Assembly: GCF_900102685.1 (NCBI RefSeq)
Contig: NZ_FMZA01000006.1
Location: 1 to 64,000, forward strand
DNA from: Melghirimyces thermohalophilus
GTDB taxonomy: Bacteria > Bacillota > Bacilli > Thermoactinomycetales > DSM-45169
Direction: 5' to 3'
Length of the DNA: 64,000 nt
In this document: positions 17,519 to 25,984 of the stretch, in pieces
Position numbering within the stretch: the stretch's first letter is position 1
Layout of the letters: each line of letters opens with the position of its first letter
The notes under the pieces: generated by a model
The model's input: the letters and a program-made list of their open reading frames with translations, nothing else
What the model was told of the DNA's origin: nothing
The model's database searches: none
Translations under genes and position numbers: made by a program

Positions 17519-18676
17519 CTATTCTGCAGCGGCAGCGATGGGTTCTTCGATTTCCAGCCCGTCGCCCCAAATGGTGTCATAAACGATATCGGCCAAGGAT
17601 GCTCTTGTAACGATTCCGACGAGACGATGTTGATCATCGACGACCGGTACATACTTCAAGCTGCGGCGCAAAATCTTGTGCAGGGTATCCCGCAGCAGGC
17701 TATCCTGAGGCACGGAGAAGATCTCAGTTTCCATCACCTCAGATACATAAGTGGACTTTTTCCAGTTCCTATCGATCATTTCCACGTCGATGACGCCTTT
17801 GAGCCTTTTCTCTTCATCCACGACCAAAAGCGAGTCGACGCGGGATTTACGCATCATCGAAATCGCTTGTTTTAGCGATTCACCTGTCTCGACCGTGACC
17901 GGGGAGCTGCTCATAATCTGCTTGACGGTGGTGACATCGGGACGGGCCTGGATGAGGCGGTCCTTGCCGAGGAACTTTTCAACAAATTCATCGGCGGGGT
18001 TTCTCAGAATCTCTTCTGGGGTGTCGGCTTGTACAATCTCGCCGTCCCGCATGATAACGATTTTGTCAGCCAGCTTGAGGGCTTCGTCCATGTCGTGGGT
18101 GACAAAGATGATCGTTTTGTTTAGTTCCTTTTGCAGCTTTTTAAACTCTTCCTGTAAGGAATCCCGGGTGATCGGGTCGAGGGCGCCGAAGGGTTCGTCC
18201 ATCAGAATCAACGGTGGGTTGGCCGCTAGAGCGCGGAGGACCCCGATCCGTTGTTGCTGTCCGCCGCTCAGTTCATGGGGGTACTTTTCCAGATACTCTT
18301 CCGGCAGATTGACCAACCGGATCAGTTCTTTGGCCCGTTCATCTTTTTTCTGCTGGGACCACTTCAACAGGGTACCGACGAGCACGATATTCTCTTTGAT
18401 CGTCATGTGCGGCATCAGACCAATCTGTTGAATGACGTAGCCGATGGAGCGTCTCAAGGCCACCGGATCCTGTTTGGTGATATCCTTTCCGTCTACCAAA
18501 ATGGTCCCTTCCGTGATATCGATCAAACGGTTCACCATTTTCATGGTGGTGGTTTTTCCGCATCCGCTCGGTCCGATAAAACAGACAAACTCTCCTTTAT
18601 CGACCGTGAGATTCAAATCTTTTACCGCGGTTTTTCCGCCGGGATATCGTTTGGTCACATGCTGAAATTGCAACAA
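17519..18676 (-). CDS. opuCA: osmoprotectant ABC transporter ATPase OpuCA
   Basis: The 385-residue ATPase energises the OpuC importer. Walker A is GPSGCGKTT (~40), the signature is LSGGQQQRIGVLRA (~140), and Walker B is LILMDEPFGALD (~160). Two CBS domains occupy about residues 255-375 (for example VDSLLVVDEEKRLKGVIDV and LKYVPVVDDQHRLVGIVTR). They are thought to sense ionic strength or c-di-AMP in OpuA/OpuC ATPases. The start is a TTG at 18676 with GGAGGT 8 nt upstream. It is first in the operon and divergent from gbsR. Confidence 0.95.
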   Translation of the reverse strand: MLQFQHVTKRYPGGKTAVKDLNLTVDKGEFVCFIGPSGCGKTTTMKMVNRLIDITEGTILVDGKDITKQDPVALRRSIGYVIQQIGLMPHMTIKENIVLVGTLLKWSQQKKDERAKELIRLVNLPEEYLEKYPHELSGGQQQRIGVLRALAANPPLILMDEPFGALDPITRDSLQEEFKKLQKELNKTIIFVTHDMDEALKLADKIVIMRDGEIVQADTPEEILRNPADEFVEKFLGKDRLIQARPDVTTVKQIMSSSPVTVETGESLKQAISMMRKSRVDSLLVVDEEKRLKGVIDVEMIDRNWKKSTYVSEVMETEIFSVPQDSLLRDTLHKILRRSLKYVPVVDDQHRLVGIVTRASLADIVYDTIWGDGLEIEEPIAAAAE

Positions 18677-18932
18677 GTCAGCGCACCTCCGTGTTGAATC
18701 TTGTCGTAGGGAATAACTTGTCCGAGTATAAGTAAAATAACGGTGAAGCGAAAATAGCAAATATCGGCCTTAGGTTGTAAGCTTTGTGCAAAAAAAATTT
18801 CATGAAGTTTACGGTCCCTTTATCGTAGAATTCCTCGCTATATCTCACGTTAATAGGTTGGTCTGGTTTTTTATCTATCAGCTAGATGCATGTTAAAGTG
18901 ACTTTCGAATGTTGGTTGAGGAGGGAGTGGGA
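18677..18932. promoter_or_regulatory. divergent control region between opuC and gbsR
   Basis: This 256 bp AT-rich stretch must contain the promoters of opuCABCD (leftward) and of gbsR with the carnitine genes (rightward). GbsR-type regulators bind such regions in Bacillus. I could not define a convincing operator or -35/-10 pair by eye, so only the location is given. Confidence 0.45.
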
Positions 18933-19529
18933 TTGAGTAAGCTTTCGGAAAAAGAAGTGCTGGCCGAACTGGAACGGGCGGAGGACCAGATCACCGATCG
19001 CATCGCAGACAATATGAAGACCTTTGGGGTCTCTTCGACTGTTGGTCGGTTATTGGGGATTATCTATATGAACCGGAAACCGATGACCCTGGACCAACTG
19101 GCGGAGGAGACCGGGATGAGCAAAACCCGGATGAGCCAAGTGATGCGGCAGATGATTGCGTTGAATATCGCGGAAAAAGAGTTTGTCAGAGGGAGTCGCA
19201 AAGAGCACTACAACGTGGAAAGCGATTATGTACAAACCTTTATTTCCCTGTTCACAACCAACTGGAAAGAAGTGGTCAGTAAAAACTCCCTGCTCGCTAG
19301 ACGCCTTCAACATAAAATTGCCCATCTGGAACATCGGCAACATGGGGATTTTTCGCCCCGGGTACAGGAGAAGATCGATGAGTTAAAGCAGGAATTAGAG
19401 GAATGGATTCAATACTATGATTGGATTCGACGTTTAGTGGATTTTTTTGAGAGTGGGAAAATTCTGGACGCTGTGCCTGTGGCTTCGAAGGATCCCACAG
19501 ACAGCAATAAAGGAGGCCGATCAGAATGA
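18933..19529 (+). CDS. gbsR: GbsR/OpcR-type MarR-like transcriptional regulator
   Basis: The 198-residue regulator is of the GbsR family, which represses betaine import and synthesis genes and senses choline or related compounds. The winged helix is visible around residues 35-100 (RLLGIIYMNRKPMTLDQLAE, then TGMSKTRMSQVMRQM as the recognition helix region), followed by a helical dimerisation part. The TTG at 18933 has GAGGAGGG upstream. It overlaps the next gene by 4 nt (ATGA). Its position between opuC and the carnitine genes suggests it controls both (inference). Confidence 0.9.
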   Translation: MSKLSEKEVLAELERAEDQITDRIADNMKTFGVSSTVGRLLGIIYMNRKPMTLDQLAEETGMSKTRMSQVMRQMIALNIAEKEFVRGSRKEHYNVESDYVQTFISLFTTNWKEVVSKNSLLARRLQHKIAHLEHRQHGDFSPRVQEKIDELKQELEEWIQYYDWIRRLVDFFESGKILDAVPVASKDPTDSNKGGRSE

Positions 19530-20407
19530 GGAAAAAGACCATCATCACCGCAGCCTTGACCGGGGCGGGAGATACCACCGCGAAGAGCCAACACGTTCCG
19601 GTCACACCGAAGGAGATCGCCGATTCAGCGATTGAGGCTGCCAAGGCCGGCGCCGCCATCGCCCACATTCATGTGCGGGATCCCGAAACCAGCGGGATCA
19701 GCCATGATGTGGAGCTGTTTCGGGAAGTGGTGGAACGGATCCGGGAACAGGAGACAGATGTGGTGATCAATATTACCTCCGGCGGCGGAGGAGATTTTGT
19801 CCCTTCCCTAGAAACCCCGGAAAGAGGCGGACCGGGTACCGATATACAAACACCGGCGGAGCGGCATGAACCGGTGGAGGAGCTGTTGCCGGAGCTTTGC
19901 ACGCTGGATTGCGGCAGTCTCAACTTTGGTGATGAGGTGTATCTTGGCCCGGCACCGTGGCTGAGGGAACAGGCGAAGCTGATTCAGGCTAGCGGGGTGA
20001 AGCCGGAGTTGGAATGCTTTGATACCGGCCATCTGCGTATGGCCAATCAGCTGGTAAAGGAAGGGCTGATCGATGGGGATCCGATCTATCAATTTTGTCT
20101 CGGGATCCCCTGGGGAGCGGAAGCCGATGCGGAGACGATGATCTATATGCGGAATCATATCCCGCAAAACGCCCACTGGTCGGCCTTCGGCATCGGACGG
20201 ATGCAGCTGCCGATGGTGGCGCAGGCGGCGCTCCTCGGCGGCAATGTTCGTGTGGGCTTGGAAGACAATCTGTACTTGGAAAAAGGGGTCTTGGGCACGA
20301 ATGCGCAACTGGTCGACAAAGCCGTCAACCTGCTGGGAGGTCTCGGCATCGAACCGATGACACCGGTAGAAGCGAGAGAAGAACTTTCCCTAAAAACACC
20401 ATGTTAA
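19526..20407 (+). CDS. beta-keto acid cleavage enzyme (BKACE), probable 3-dehydrocarnitine-cleaving
   Basis: The 293-residue TIM-barrel enzyme is of the BKACE (DUF849) family. It transfers the acetyl part of a beta-keto acid to acetyl-CoA, giving acetoacetate and a new acyl-CoA. Zinc-binding His are in IAHIHVRDP (~45), further active-site residues in TSGGGGDFVPSLETPERGGP (~85), and the Glu of VRVGLEDNLYLEKG (~235). Context, with lcdH and a thioesterase directly downstream, points to 3-dehydrocarnitine as substrate and betainyl-CoA as product. It overlaps gbsR by 4 nt; AAAGGAGG precedes the ATG. Confidence 0.9.
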   Translation: MRKKTIITAALTGAGDTTAKSQHVPVTPKEIADSAIEAAKAGAAIAHIHVRDPETSGISHDVELFREVVERIREQETDVVINITSGGGGDFVPSLETPERGGPGTDIQTPAERHEPVEELLPELCTLDCGSLNFGDEVYLGPAPWLREQAKLIQASGVKPELECFDTGHLRMANQLVKEGLIDGDPIYQFCLGIPWGAEADAETMIYMRNHIPQNAHWSAFGIGRMQLPMVAQAALLGGNVRVGLEDNLYLEKGVLGTNAQLVDKAVNLLGGLGIEPMTPVEAREELSLKTPC

Positions 20408-20424
20408 GACAACAGGAGGATAGG

Positions 20425-21390
20425 ATGACCCAACAAAAAACATTGGCCGTGATCGGAACCGGTGTCATCGGAAACGGCTGGATCGCCCGCTTTTTGGCGG
20501 GCGGGCACCAGGTGATCGCCTTTGACCCGGCTCCGGGAGCAGAAGAGAATACTGTCAACTTTTTAAAAGAGATTTGGCCGATGCTGAAGACCCACGGATG
20601 TTTGGGAGCGTCTTCCATCGACAATCTCCGTTTTGCCTCCACAGCAAAGGAAGCGGTCCAGGATGCGTATCTGATCCAGGAAAACGTGCCGGAGCAAGAA
20701 GAGCTGAAAAAGAAGGTGATCGCGGAAGTAGATGCGGAAGCGCCGGCAGATGCGATCATCGCTTCCAGCACATCGGGCTATAAGCCTTCGGTCTTACAGG
20801 AAGGGTGTCACCATCATCCGGAACGGGTGATCGTCGCCCATCCCTTTAACCCGGTCTATCTGATCCCCTTGGTTGAGCTTGCGGGGGGGAAACAGACGGA
20901 TCGCTCATTCCTCGAGCAAGCGGAAGCCTTTTACGGCTCCCTTCACATGAAGCCTTTGGTCATGTCCGGGGAGATTGACGGTCACATCGGCGACCGGTTG
21001 ATGGAGGCGATCTGGCGGGAGGCGCTCCATATCGTCAACGACGGCGTGGCCACCACAGAGGAAGTGGATGCCGCCATTGTATACGGCCCAGGCCTTCGTT
21101 GGGCACTGATGGGGCCTTTTCTCACACTCCACCTGGCCGGAGGAAAACAGGGCATGAAACATATGCTGGAACAATTCGGCCCCGCGCTGAAACTACCTTG
21201 GACTCGGCTGGTTGCTCCAGAGCTCACTCCGGAACTGAGGGAAAAAGTGATCCAGGGAACGAAGGAGCAGTCGGGAGAGGTTCCCGTATCGGAATTGGAA
21301 CAACGCCGCGACCGTTTCCTGATCAAACTGATGAAGCTCTTGGAGGAAGAAAACTTCTGGCCGGCGGAGCGGGTGGGCCACCATGGGTAA
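20425..21390 (+). CDS. lcdH: L-carnitine dehydrogenase
   Basis: The 321-residue enzyme is of the 3-hydroxyacyl-CoA dehydrogenase superfamily, in the carnitine dehydrogenase subgroup (L-carnitine + NAD+ to 3-dehydrocarnitine). The Rossmann start AVIGTGVIGNGWIARFLAGG is at residues ~7-26. The catalytic region has ASSTSGYKPS (~120), the histidine in VAHPFNPVYLIPLVEL (~145), and the C-terminal domain segment GPGLRWALMGPFLTLHLAGG, characteristic of the carnitine group. The ATG at 20425 follows AGGAGG. It sits between the BKACE and thioesterase genes, which supports the carnitine assignment. Confidence 0.92.
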   Translation: MTQQKTLAVIGTGVIGNGWIARFLAGGHQVIAFDPAPGAEENTVNFLKEIWPMLKTHGCLGASSIDNLRFASTAKEAVQDAYLIQENVPEQEELKKKVIAEVDAEAPADAIIASSTSGYKPSVLQEGCHHHPERVIVAHPFNPVYLIPLVELAGGKQTDRSFLEQAEAFYGSLHMKPLVMSGEIDGHIGDRLMEAIWREALHIVNDGVATTEEVDAAIVYGPGLRWALMGPFLTLHLAGGKQGMKHMLEQFGPALKLPWTRLVAPELTPELREKVIQGTKEQSGEVPVSELEQRRDRFLIKLMKLLEEENFWPAERVGHHG

Positions 21391-21847
21391 TCCGGTGTGG
21401 CAGGGGACGGTTCCGCCGGATTGGGTCGACTACAACGGCCATATGAACGATGCCGCTTACGCAGCGGCCTTCAGCCGGGCTTTGGATGTATGGATGGAGC
21501 GTATCGGTATCAACGAATCCTTTCGCGCCGAACACCACTATACGGTGTTTACCTTGGAAACCCATCTGTTGTACCTGGCAGAAGTACATCAGGATGACGA
21601 GCTCACCATCTGCGTCGACTTGCTCGATCGGGATGCCAAACGCGTTCATCTGATGTTTGAGATGAAAAACCAAAAGGGAGATCTGGTCGCCACCAGTGAA
21701 CAGATGACCATGGGCATCGATCAGAAACAGGGGAAGCCGGCCCCATTTCCGGAGGAAATTGAGCATCGTCTCAGCGCTCTGCCTCCGCTGGAACGGGATT
21801 ATTGGCCTCGATATGCCGGTCGTACCATCGGCATCAAGAAAAAATGA
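21383..21847 (+). CDS. hot-dog thioesterase, probable betainyl-CoA thioesterase
   Basis: The 154-residue single hot-dog domain is of the 4HBT type. The active-site segment is WVDYNGHMNDAAYAAAFSRA (~13-32), with the catalytic Asp and the GHMN turn, followed by the beta-sheet TLETHLLYLAEVHQDDELTI. It overlaps lcdH by 8 nt, so translation is coupled. In carnitine-degrading bacteria a thioesterase next to LcdH and BKACE releases glycine betaine from betainyl-CoA; that role is inferred here from context. A strong terminator follows. Confidence 0.88.
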   Translation: MGNPVWQGTVPPDWVDYNGHMNDAAYAAAFSRALDVWMERIGINESFRAEHHYTVFTLETHLLYLAEVHQDDELTICVDLLDRDAKRVHLMFEMKNQKGDLVATSEQMTMGIDQKQGKPAPFPEEIEHRLSALPPLERDYWPRYAGRTIGIKKK

Positions 21848-21851
21848 TCAA

Positions 21852-21893
21852 AGAAAGCCGCTTTTTCCTGTTCGGAAAAGGCGGCTTTCTAGT
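21852..21893 (+). terminator. terminator of the carnitine operon
   Basis: AGAAAGCCGC with TTTTCC pairs with GGAAAA and GCGGCTTTCT around a small loop. It is a long, near-perfect hairpin 4 nt past the stop, able to act on both strands. Confidence 0.8.
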
Positions 21894-21954
21894 TTACGGG
21901 TTTCCTTCGATTGTCGTCACAACCACTGATATCGATGGTGTTTCCTCCTTTTGA

Positions 21955-22266
21955 TCAAGCCAGTTTCAACCCTACCACACCGGCGATAATCAAGGCGAGG
22001 GAGACCAGTTTAGACGTGTTGAGCGGCTCCTGGAACCAGAGGATGCCCGCTGCGGTCACCAAGGCGGTCCCCACCCCGGCCCAGATCGCATAGGACAGAC
22101 TGAGGTCGATCCGTTTCACCGCAAAGGTGAGGGCAGTCAGACTCAGTCCGTACATCACGAACATGACCAGTGTCGGCAGGAGACGGGTGAAGCCATGGGA
22201 AAACTTCATCGTGATCGTGCCGGTGACTTCCAGGACAATCGCAAGAATAAGGAACACCCAACCCAT
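21955..22266 (-). CDS. small multidrug resistance (SMR) family transporter
   Basis: The 103-residue protein has four membrane segments. The essential proton/drug Glu is in the first (AIVLEVTGTITMKFS, Glu13). Other family signs are AYAIWAG-like LSYAIWAGVGTALV (~60) and ILWFQEPLN (~75). SMR proteins are dual-topology dimers that export cationic compounds or guanidinium, and the sequence alone does not tell which. GGAGGG lies ahead of the ATG at 22266. Just upstream are the remains of a TetR-type regulator. Confidence 0.9.
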   Translation of the reverse strand: MGWVFLILAIVLEVTGTITMKFSHGFTRLLPTLVMFVMYGLSLTALTFAVKRIDLSLSYAIWAGVGTALVTAAGILWFQEPLNTSKLVSLALIIAGVVGLKLA

Positions 22267-22269
22267 AGC

Positions 22270-22500
22270 GATCCCTCCTTATCCTAACGATATCCTTTTC
22301 CCAGTCTTTTGTTGAAGGAAAAAGGCCCTCCGCTGTCAGGGAGAGAACTTGTTTTTCCTCCGCTGGTGGATCAACTTCCGCAAGATATCCGCTTGGGCTT
22401 GGAACGAGGTTTTTCCCGCGGTCAAAGTACCGTTGCATCACCAGGCCGTTGATTACAACTAGGATGAAATCGACCCGTCATGGTCAATGACTTTGGGCAT
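22270..22500 (-). pseudogene. remnant of a TetR-family regulator
   Basis: From an ATG at 22500 the minus strand begins MPKVIDHDG, a typical TetR start. It then jumps (junction about 22475) to a frame reading VDFILVVINGLVMQRYFD, typical of the C-terminal ligand domain of such regulators. Most of the ~190-residue protein, including the DNA-binding helix-turn-helix, is missing. SMR genes are often preceded by a TetR repressor, so the transporter here has probably lost its local regulator. Confidence 0.5.
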
Positions 22501-22556
22501 AGTTTTATTATAACAAACGTTCGATATAAAAATAATGAGCAGATGCGGTGAGTATA

Positions 22557-22585
22557 AAAAAAGCCGGGGTCTTCCGGCTTTTTTT
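22557..22585. terminator. bidirectional terminator
   Basis: AAAAAAGCCGG pairs with CCGGCTTTTTT across GGTCTT. It ends the AI-2E family gene on the minus strand. Confidence 0.85.
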
Positions 22586-23682
22586 CATTCGGTATCCGGC
22601 TGGTGGCTTTTGCGGTTCCTGAGGAGGAATAGGCGATAGGTGTGGCTCACCACCACCTTGAGGACGGCGTAAGTGGGGACAGCTAGAAGCAGGCCCAGAA
22701 AACCGCCGAGACTGCCTGCCACCAACAACAGCAGAATGATGGTGAGAGGATGGATATTGAGGGTGCGTCCCATCACTTGCGGAGAGATGACGTTTCCCTC
22801 CAGCTGTTGAGCGAACACAGTGACCAGCAGTACTTTCACCACCATAAAGGGGGTGTCGATAAAAGCGACAATCACCGCAGGGATGGTGCCGATCAGTGGT
22901 CCCACAAAGGGGATCAAATTGGTAAACATGGTGACTAAGGCCAACAACAAGGAGTAGTCCAAACCGATGATCAGATATCCGATGTAAACCAGCACGCCGA
23001 CACAGATACTGACCAACACCTGACCCTGAATATAGGAGCTGATCGCCCGGTCCATATCGGAAAGAATCCGTCGACCCTCTGAACGCTGAGCGGCAGGTAG
23101 AAGCCGCAGCACCTGCTTGGGTGCGGCTTCCCCTTCTTTCAACATGTAGAAAAGAATGAAGGGAACGGTGACGAAGACGACGATGATGCTGGTCAGGATG
23201 CTGAAGAAGTTGGCGATATTGGTGACGATGGTCATGATGCTGCTGGAAAGGTAATCGGTGAAGTCCCGGGTTATCTTCTCCAGGTTTTGCTGCTCAAAAT
23301 ATTGTCCTACCCAAGGATTGTGCTGGAGCTGTACCAATTTTGTCTGCAGGCTAGCGATCAGGTCATCGAAATTTTCCACCAGGCGGGTGACCTGCTTTTG
23401 CAAGGGAGGGCCAGCCAGGAAGACGATGAGCACAGCCAGGCCGATAAATAACAGGTAGATGAGCAAAATGGAGATCACCCGCGGAACTCCTTTTTTCTCC
23501 AGGAACCGGACGACAGGGCGAAACAGATAGTAAAGCACCCCGGCGACCAGAAAGGGGAAAAACAGGGTTTGGACCAAGACCACCAAGGGTTTAAAAATAA
23601 AATCGATTTTAGTGCCTACGAGGATGATCAAAAACGCCAGTAAAATGCCGTACCCGATCCGAAAGGGTTTTGACTGTGGCAA
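22585..23682 (-). CDS. AI-2E family transporter (PerM/YtvI-like)
   Basis: The 365-residue membrane protein has seven to eight membrane segments, a long loop with charged helices (~100-150), and the conserved late segment LIPFVGPLIGTIPAVIVAF (~250-270). The further ISPQVMGRTLNIHPLTII is a hallmark of the family. Members export small metabolites or Na+/Li+; the substrate cannot be read from the sequence. It is a single gene ending at a strong terminator. The start ATG at 23682 has AGGAGG about 8 nt upstream. Confidence 0.92.
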   Translation of the reverse strand: MPQSKPFRIGYGILLAFLIILVGTKIDFIFKPLVVLVQTLFFPFLVAGVLYYLFRPVVRFLEKKGVPRVISILLIYLLFIGLAVLIVFLAGPPLQKQVTRLVENFDDLIASLQTKLVQLQHNPWVGQYFEQQNLEKITRDFTDYLSSSIMTIVTNIANFFSILTSIIVVFVTVPFILFYMLKEGEAAPKQVLRLLPAAQRSEGRRILSDMDRAISSYIQGQVLVSICVGVLVYIGYLIIGLDYSLLLALVTMFTNLIPFVGPLIGTIPAVIVAFIDTPFMVVKVLLVTVFAQQLEGNVISPQVMGRTLNIHPLTIILLLLVAGSLGGFLGLLLAVPTYAVLKVVVSHTYRLFLLRNRKSHQPDTE

Positions 23683-23793
23683 CGGGGCAAACCTCCTTTA
23701 TCGGTGCTTTCCAGGCCGTTCCAAGAACTCCGGCATCAACAAAGTAACCAAGTCGGCCCCTCTCTAAACCTGACGGGACATGTGGCAGGGTAC

Positions 23794-23822
23794 AAAAAAC
23801 CCGTAAACCGAGGGTTTACGGG
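23794..23822 (-). terminator. terminator of the acidic secreted protein gene
   Basis: CCCGTAAACC pairs with GGTTTACGGG across three bases, and on the minus strand six T follow. It lies 23 nt past the stop of the 23845-24525 gene. Confidence 0.85.
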
Positions 23823-23844
23823 ATCACCAGGTGTGGGGCCCCAT

Positions 23845-24525
23845 TCAGTTCTTTGCCAAACCTCCAAACAACCGATCCAACAGGCAGGAGTTGGATTCTT
23901 CATCTTCTTCGGGCTTTTGGGAAGGCTTGTCCTGATCAGGAGTTTGCCCTCCTTCTGGTGAATCAGCGTCCTCTTCCGGTGAATCGGTGTCCTCTTTCGG
24001 TGGTTCGGCCGGTTCGCCTTCCTCAGGGACATTCTCTCCCTTCTCAGGAGGCTCCTCCGACGGCTGTTTGTCAGCATCTTCATCCGGCGTGGTTTCGGTT
24101 GGATCTTCTTCTTTTTGCTCTTTCTCTTCCTTCTCCTGCTTCTCCGAAGCTTCTTCTTCAGCCTTTTCCTCCGACTTGGGGTGGCTCATCTGTTGTTGGG
24201 TGGTGGTACGAGTATGTACGGCCTCGGAGGGGGTCGACTCCGGCTGTTTCAGTTCTCGGCTGTCAGCGACCGTATCCGTCTCTTCCTCAACCGTAGGCTC
24301 CTCGTCCTCTTCCTGATCACTTTTTGAAGCTAGGCGGGTCTCCTTTTTAGATTCCGCCTGGGTCTCATCCGATTGACCAGTCACTTTTCCCCACCAACTC
24401 CAACTGTCACCCTTGGGTGCTTGGGCCACCGGAGGCGTGATAAATTCGGAGACCATCAGTACGCCAACAAAACTGAACAGGGCCAGTTTTCGCATCTTTT
24501 GGGTTCGGTGAAATTTAAAGTGCAT
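23845..24525 (-). CDS. secreted, highly acidic low-complexity protein
   Basis: The 226-residue protein starts with basic residues and a hydrophobic stretch (LALFSFVGVLMVSEFITPP), with a probable signal peptidase site around AQA. Apart from the short WSWWGKVTG motif (~43), the mature part is almost entirely Glu/Pro/Lys/Asp/Ser/Thr. It carries repeats such as EDTDSPEEDADSPE, and ends in a more normal SCLLDRLFGGLAKN with one Cys. No enzyme domain or LPxTG anchor is seen. The ATG at 24525 has GGGAGG upstream. It may be a disordered wall- or spore-associated protein; the function is unknown. Confidence 0.7.
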   Translation of the reverse strand: MHFKFHRTQKMRKLALFSFVGVLMVSEFITPPVAQAPKGDSWSWWGKVTGQSDETQAESKKETRLASKSDQEEDEEPTVEEETDTVADSRELKQPESTPSEAVHTRTTTQQQMSHPKSEEKAEEEASEKQEKEEKEQKEEDPTETTPDEDADKQPSEEPPEKGENVPEEGEPAEPPKEDTDSPEEDADSPEGGQTPDQDKPSQKPEEDEESNSCLLDRLFGGLAKN

Positions 24526-24667
24526 CTTCTCCCTCCCTTCTATCATGCCGCCCATAAATTAACCAACTTTAGTGTAACAAATATCCACAGGCTTGTCTGT
24601 ATAAAGTTCGTCAATTCTACCTGATTAAAATAGAAAAGGATGCGAAAAAAGAGAAAAACCCCGGTCT

Positions 24668-25822
24668 TCAGGAGGCGGGCAAGCGAGAGCGCAGGTCGCG
24701 GATGGCGTCTTTGAGCCGCTCGACCAATTGGTCGATCTCCCATTCCGTTGTATGGTGCCCGAGGGTGATGCGCAGGCTTTGATACGCATCTTCAGCGGTT
24801 TGTCCCATGGCGACCAATACGTGGGAGGGTTGCTGTTTGCCAGCGCTGCAGGCAGAACCGCTGGAGACAGCTACATTTCGACGGTTCAATTCCAGCATCA
24901 CCGCTTGTCCCTCCACCCGGTCGAAGCGGAGGTTCAAATTGTTGGGGAGGCGGTGGATGGGGTGTCCGTTTTGCTTTACCCCTCCGATTTCCCGTTGGAT
25001 CCTCTCCCAGAGGTGGTCACGGAGGCGGGTGAGGCGCACTTCGGTTTCGGCGGCTTCCACGGCGGCGAGGCGACAGGCGGTACCCATGGCAGCGATTCCG
25101 GGCAGGTTGAGGGTTCCGGGGCGTAAGCCGCGCTCCTGGCCGCCACCGAATAAAATCGGTTCTAGGCGAACCCCTTTTCGTAGATAAAGAGCACCCACTC
25201 CCTTGGGTCCGCCGATCTTGTGTCCTCCGATGGAGAGGAGGTCGATGCCCAGCTTCTGTACATCGAGTGGCACTTGACCGAAGAGCTGGACAGCATCGGT
25301 ATGGAAGAGGATGCCCCGCTTCCGTGTCAGCGCGGCAATCTCACGAATGGGCATACGGGTTCCCACCTCGTTATTGGCCGCCATTACGCTGACCAGCACT
25401 GTCTCTTCAGTAAGTGCCTCTTCTACATCCCGGGTCCGAATCAATCCGTGTTCGTCCACAGGGAGCTTGGTCACCTGGAACCCTTCCCGCTTCAATTGGC
25501 GGCAAGTTTCCAAGACCGAGGGGTGTTCCACCGGGGTGGTGATCACATGGTTTCCCTGTCTCCGCCGCTTACGGGCGGCGCCAAGAATAGCCAGGTTGTT
25601 GGATTCGGAACCGCTAGCGGTAAACAGGATTTCCCGTGGAGAAGCGCCCAGGGATTGGGCTACTTCCGCCCGGGCGTATTCTGTCCGATCCCGGGCTTGT
25701 CGTCCCGGGTCGTGCAGGCTGGCGGGGTTGGCCCACTCCTCCTCCATGATTTGCACCATCGTCTCTCGGGCCTCCGGGCGAAGTGGTGTGGTGGCCCCGT
25801 GATCAAAATAGAGGGCTTTCAT
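24668..25822 (-). CDS. nifS: cysteine desulfurase, NifS-like, associated with NAD synthesis
   Basis: The 384-residue PLP enzyme releases sulfur from cysteine for Fe-S cluster assembly. It starts MKALYFDHGATTPLRPEA. The PLP-binding lysine is in SIGGHKIGGPKG (~200), and the sulfur-accepting cysteine in SSGSACSAGKQQPSHV (~320). The ATG at 25822 has AAGGAGGT 9 nt upstream. It is divergent from nadBCA, the arrangement of Bacillus subtilis nifS, whose product supplies the 4Fe-4S cluster of quinolinate synthase NadA. That specific role is inferred from context. Confidence 0.95.
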   Translation of the reverse strand: MKALYFDHGATTPLRPEARETMVQIMEEEWANPASLHDPGRQARDRTEYARAEVAQSLGASPREILFTASGSESNNLAILGAARKRRRQGNHVITTPVEHPSVLETCRQLKREGFQVTKLPVDEHGLIRTRDVEEALTEETVLVSVMAANNEVGTRMPIREIAALTRKRGILFHTDAVQLFGQVPLDVQKLGIDLLSIGGHKIGGPKGVGALYLRKGVRLEPILFGGGQERGLRPGTLNLPGIAAMGTACRLAAVEAAETEVRLTRLRDHLWERIQREIGGVKQNGHPIHRLPNNLNLRFDRVEGQAVMLELNRRNVAVSSGSACSAGKQQPSHVLVAMGQTAEDAYQSLRITLGHHTTEWEIDQLVERLKDAIRDLRSRLPAS

Positions 25823-25984
25823 CAGCAACCGACCTCCTTAGCTTTATCCCCCTCATTATAACGAAAGGAGTCTTTTTTTGTGATTTATTTCTCAGAAGAG
25901 AGAATTTGGCAGTTGACAAAGCACGGATTTTTGGGAAAATATAAGTGATTTCTCACTGACCACATTGTGAAAGGAATCACATTT
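25823..25984. promoter_or_regulatory. divergent promoter region of nifS and nadBCA
   Basis: This 162 bp AT-rich stretch between the two NAD-related units includes TTGACA at 25913-25918 and an AAAATATAAG stretch beginning at 25936, a possible promoter for nadB with imperfect spacing. In Bacillus such regions are bound by the niacin-responsive repressor NadR/NiaR. I cannot identify its operator by eye, and no nadR gene is in the window. Confidence 0.45.
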
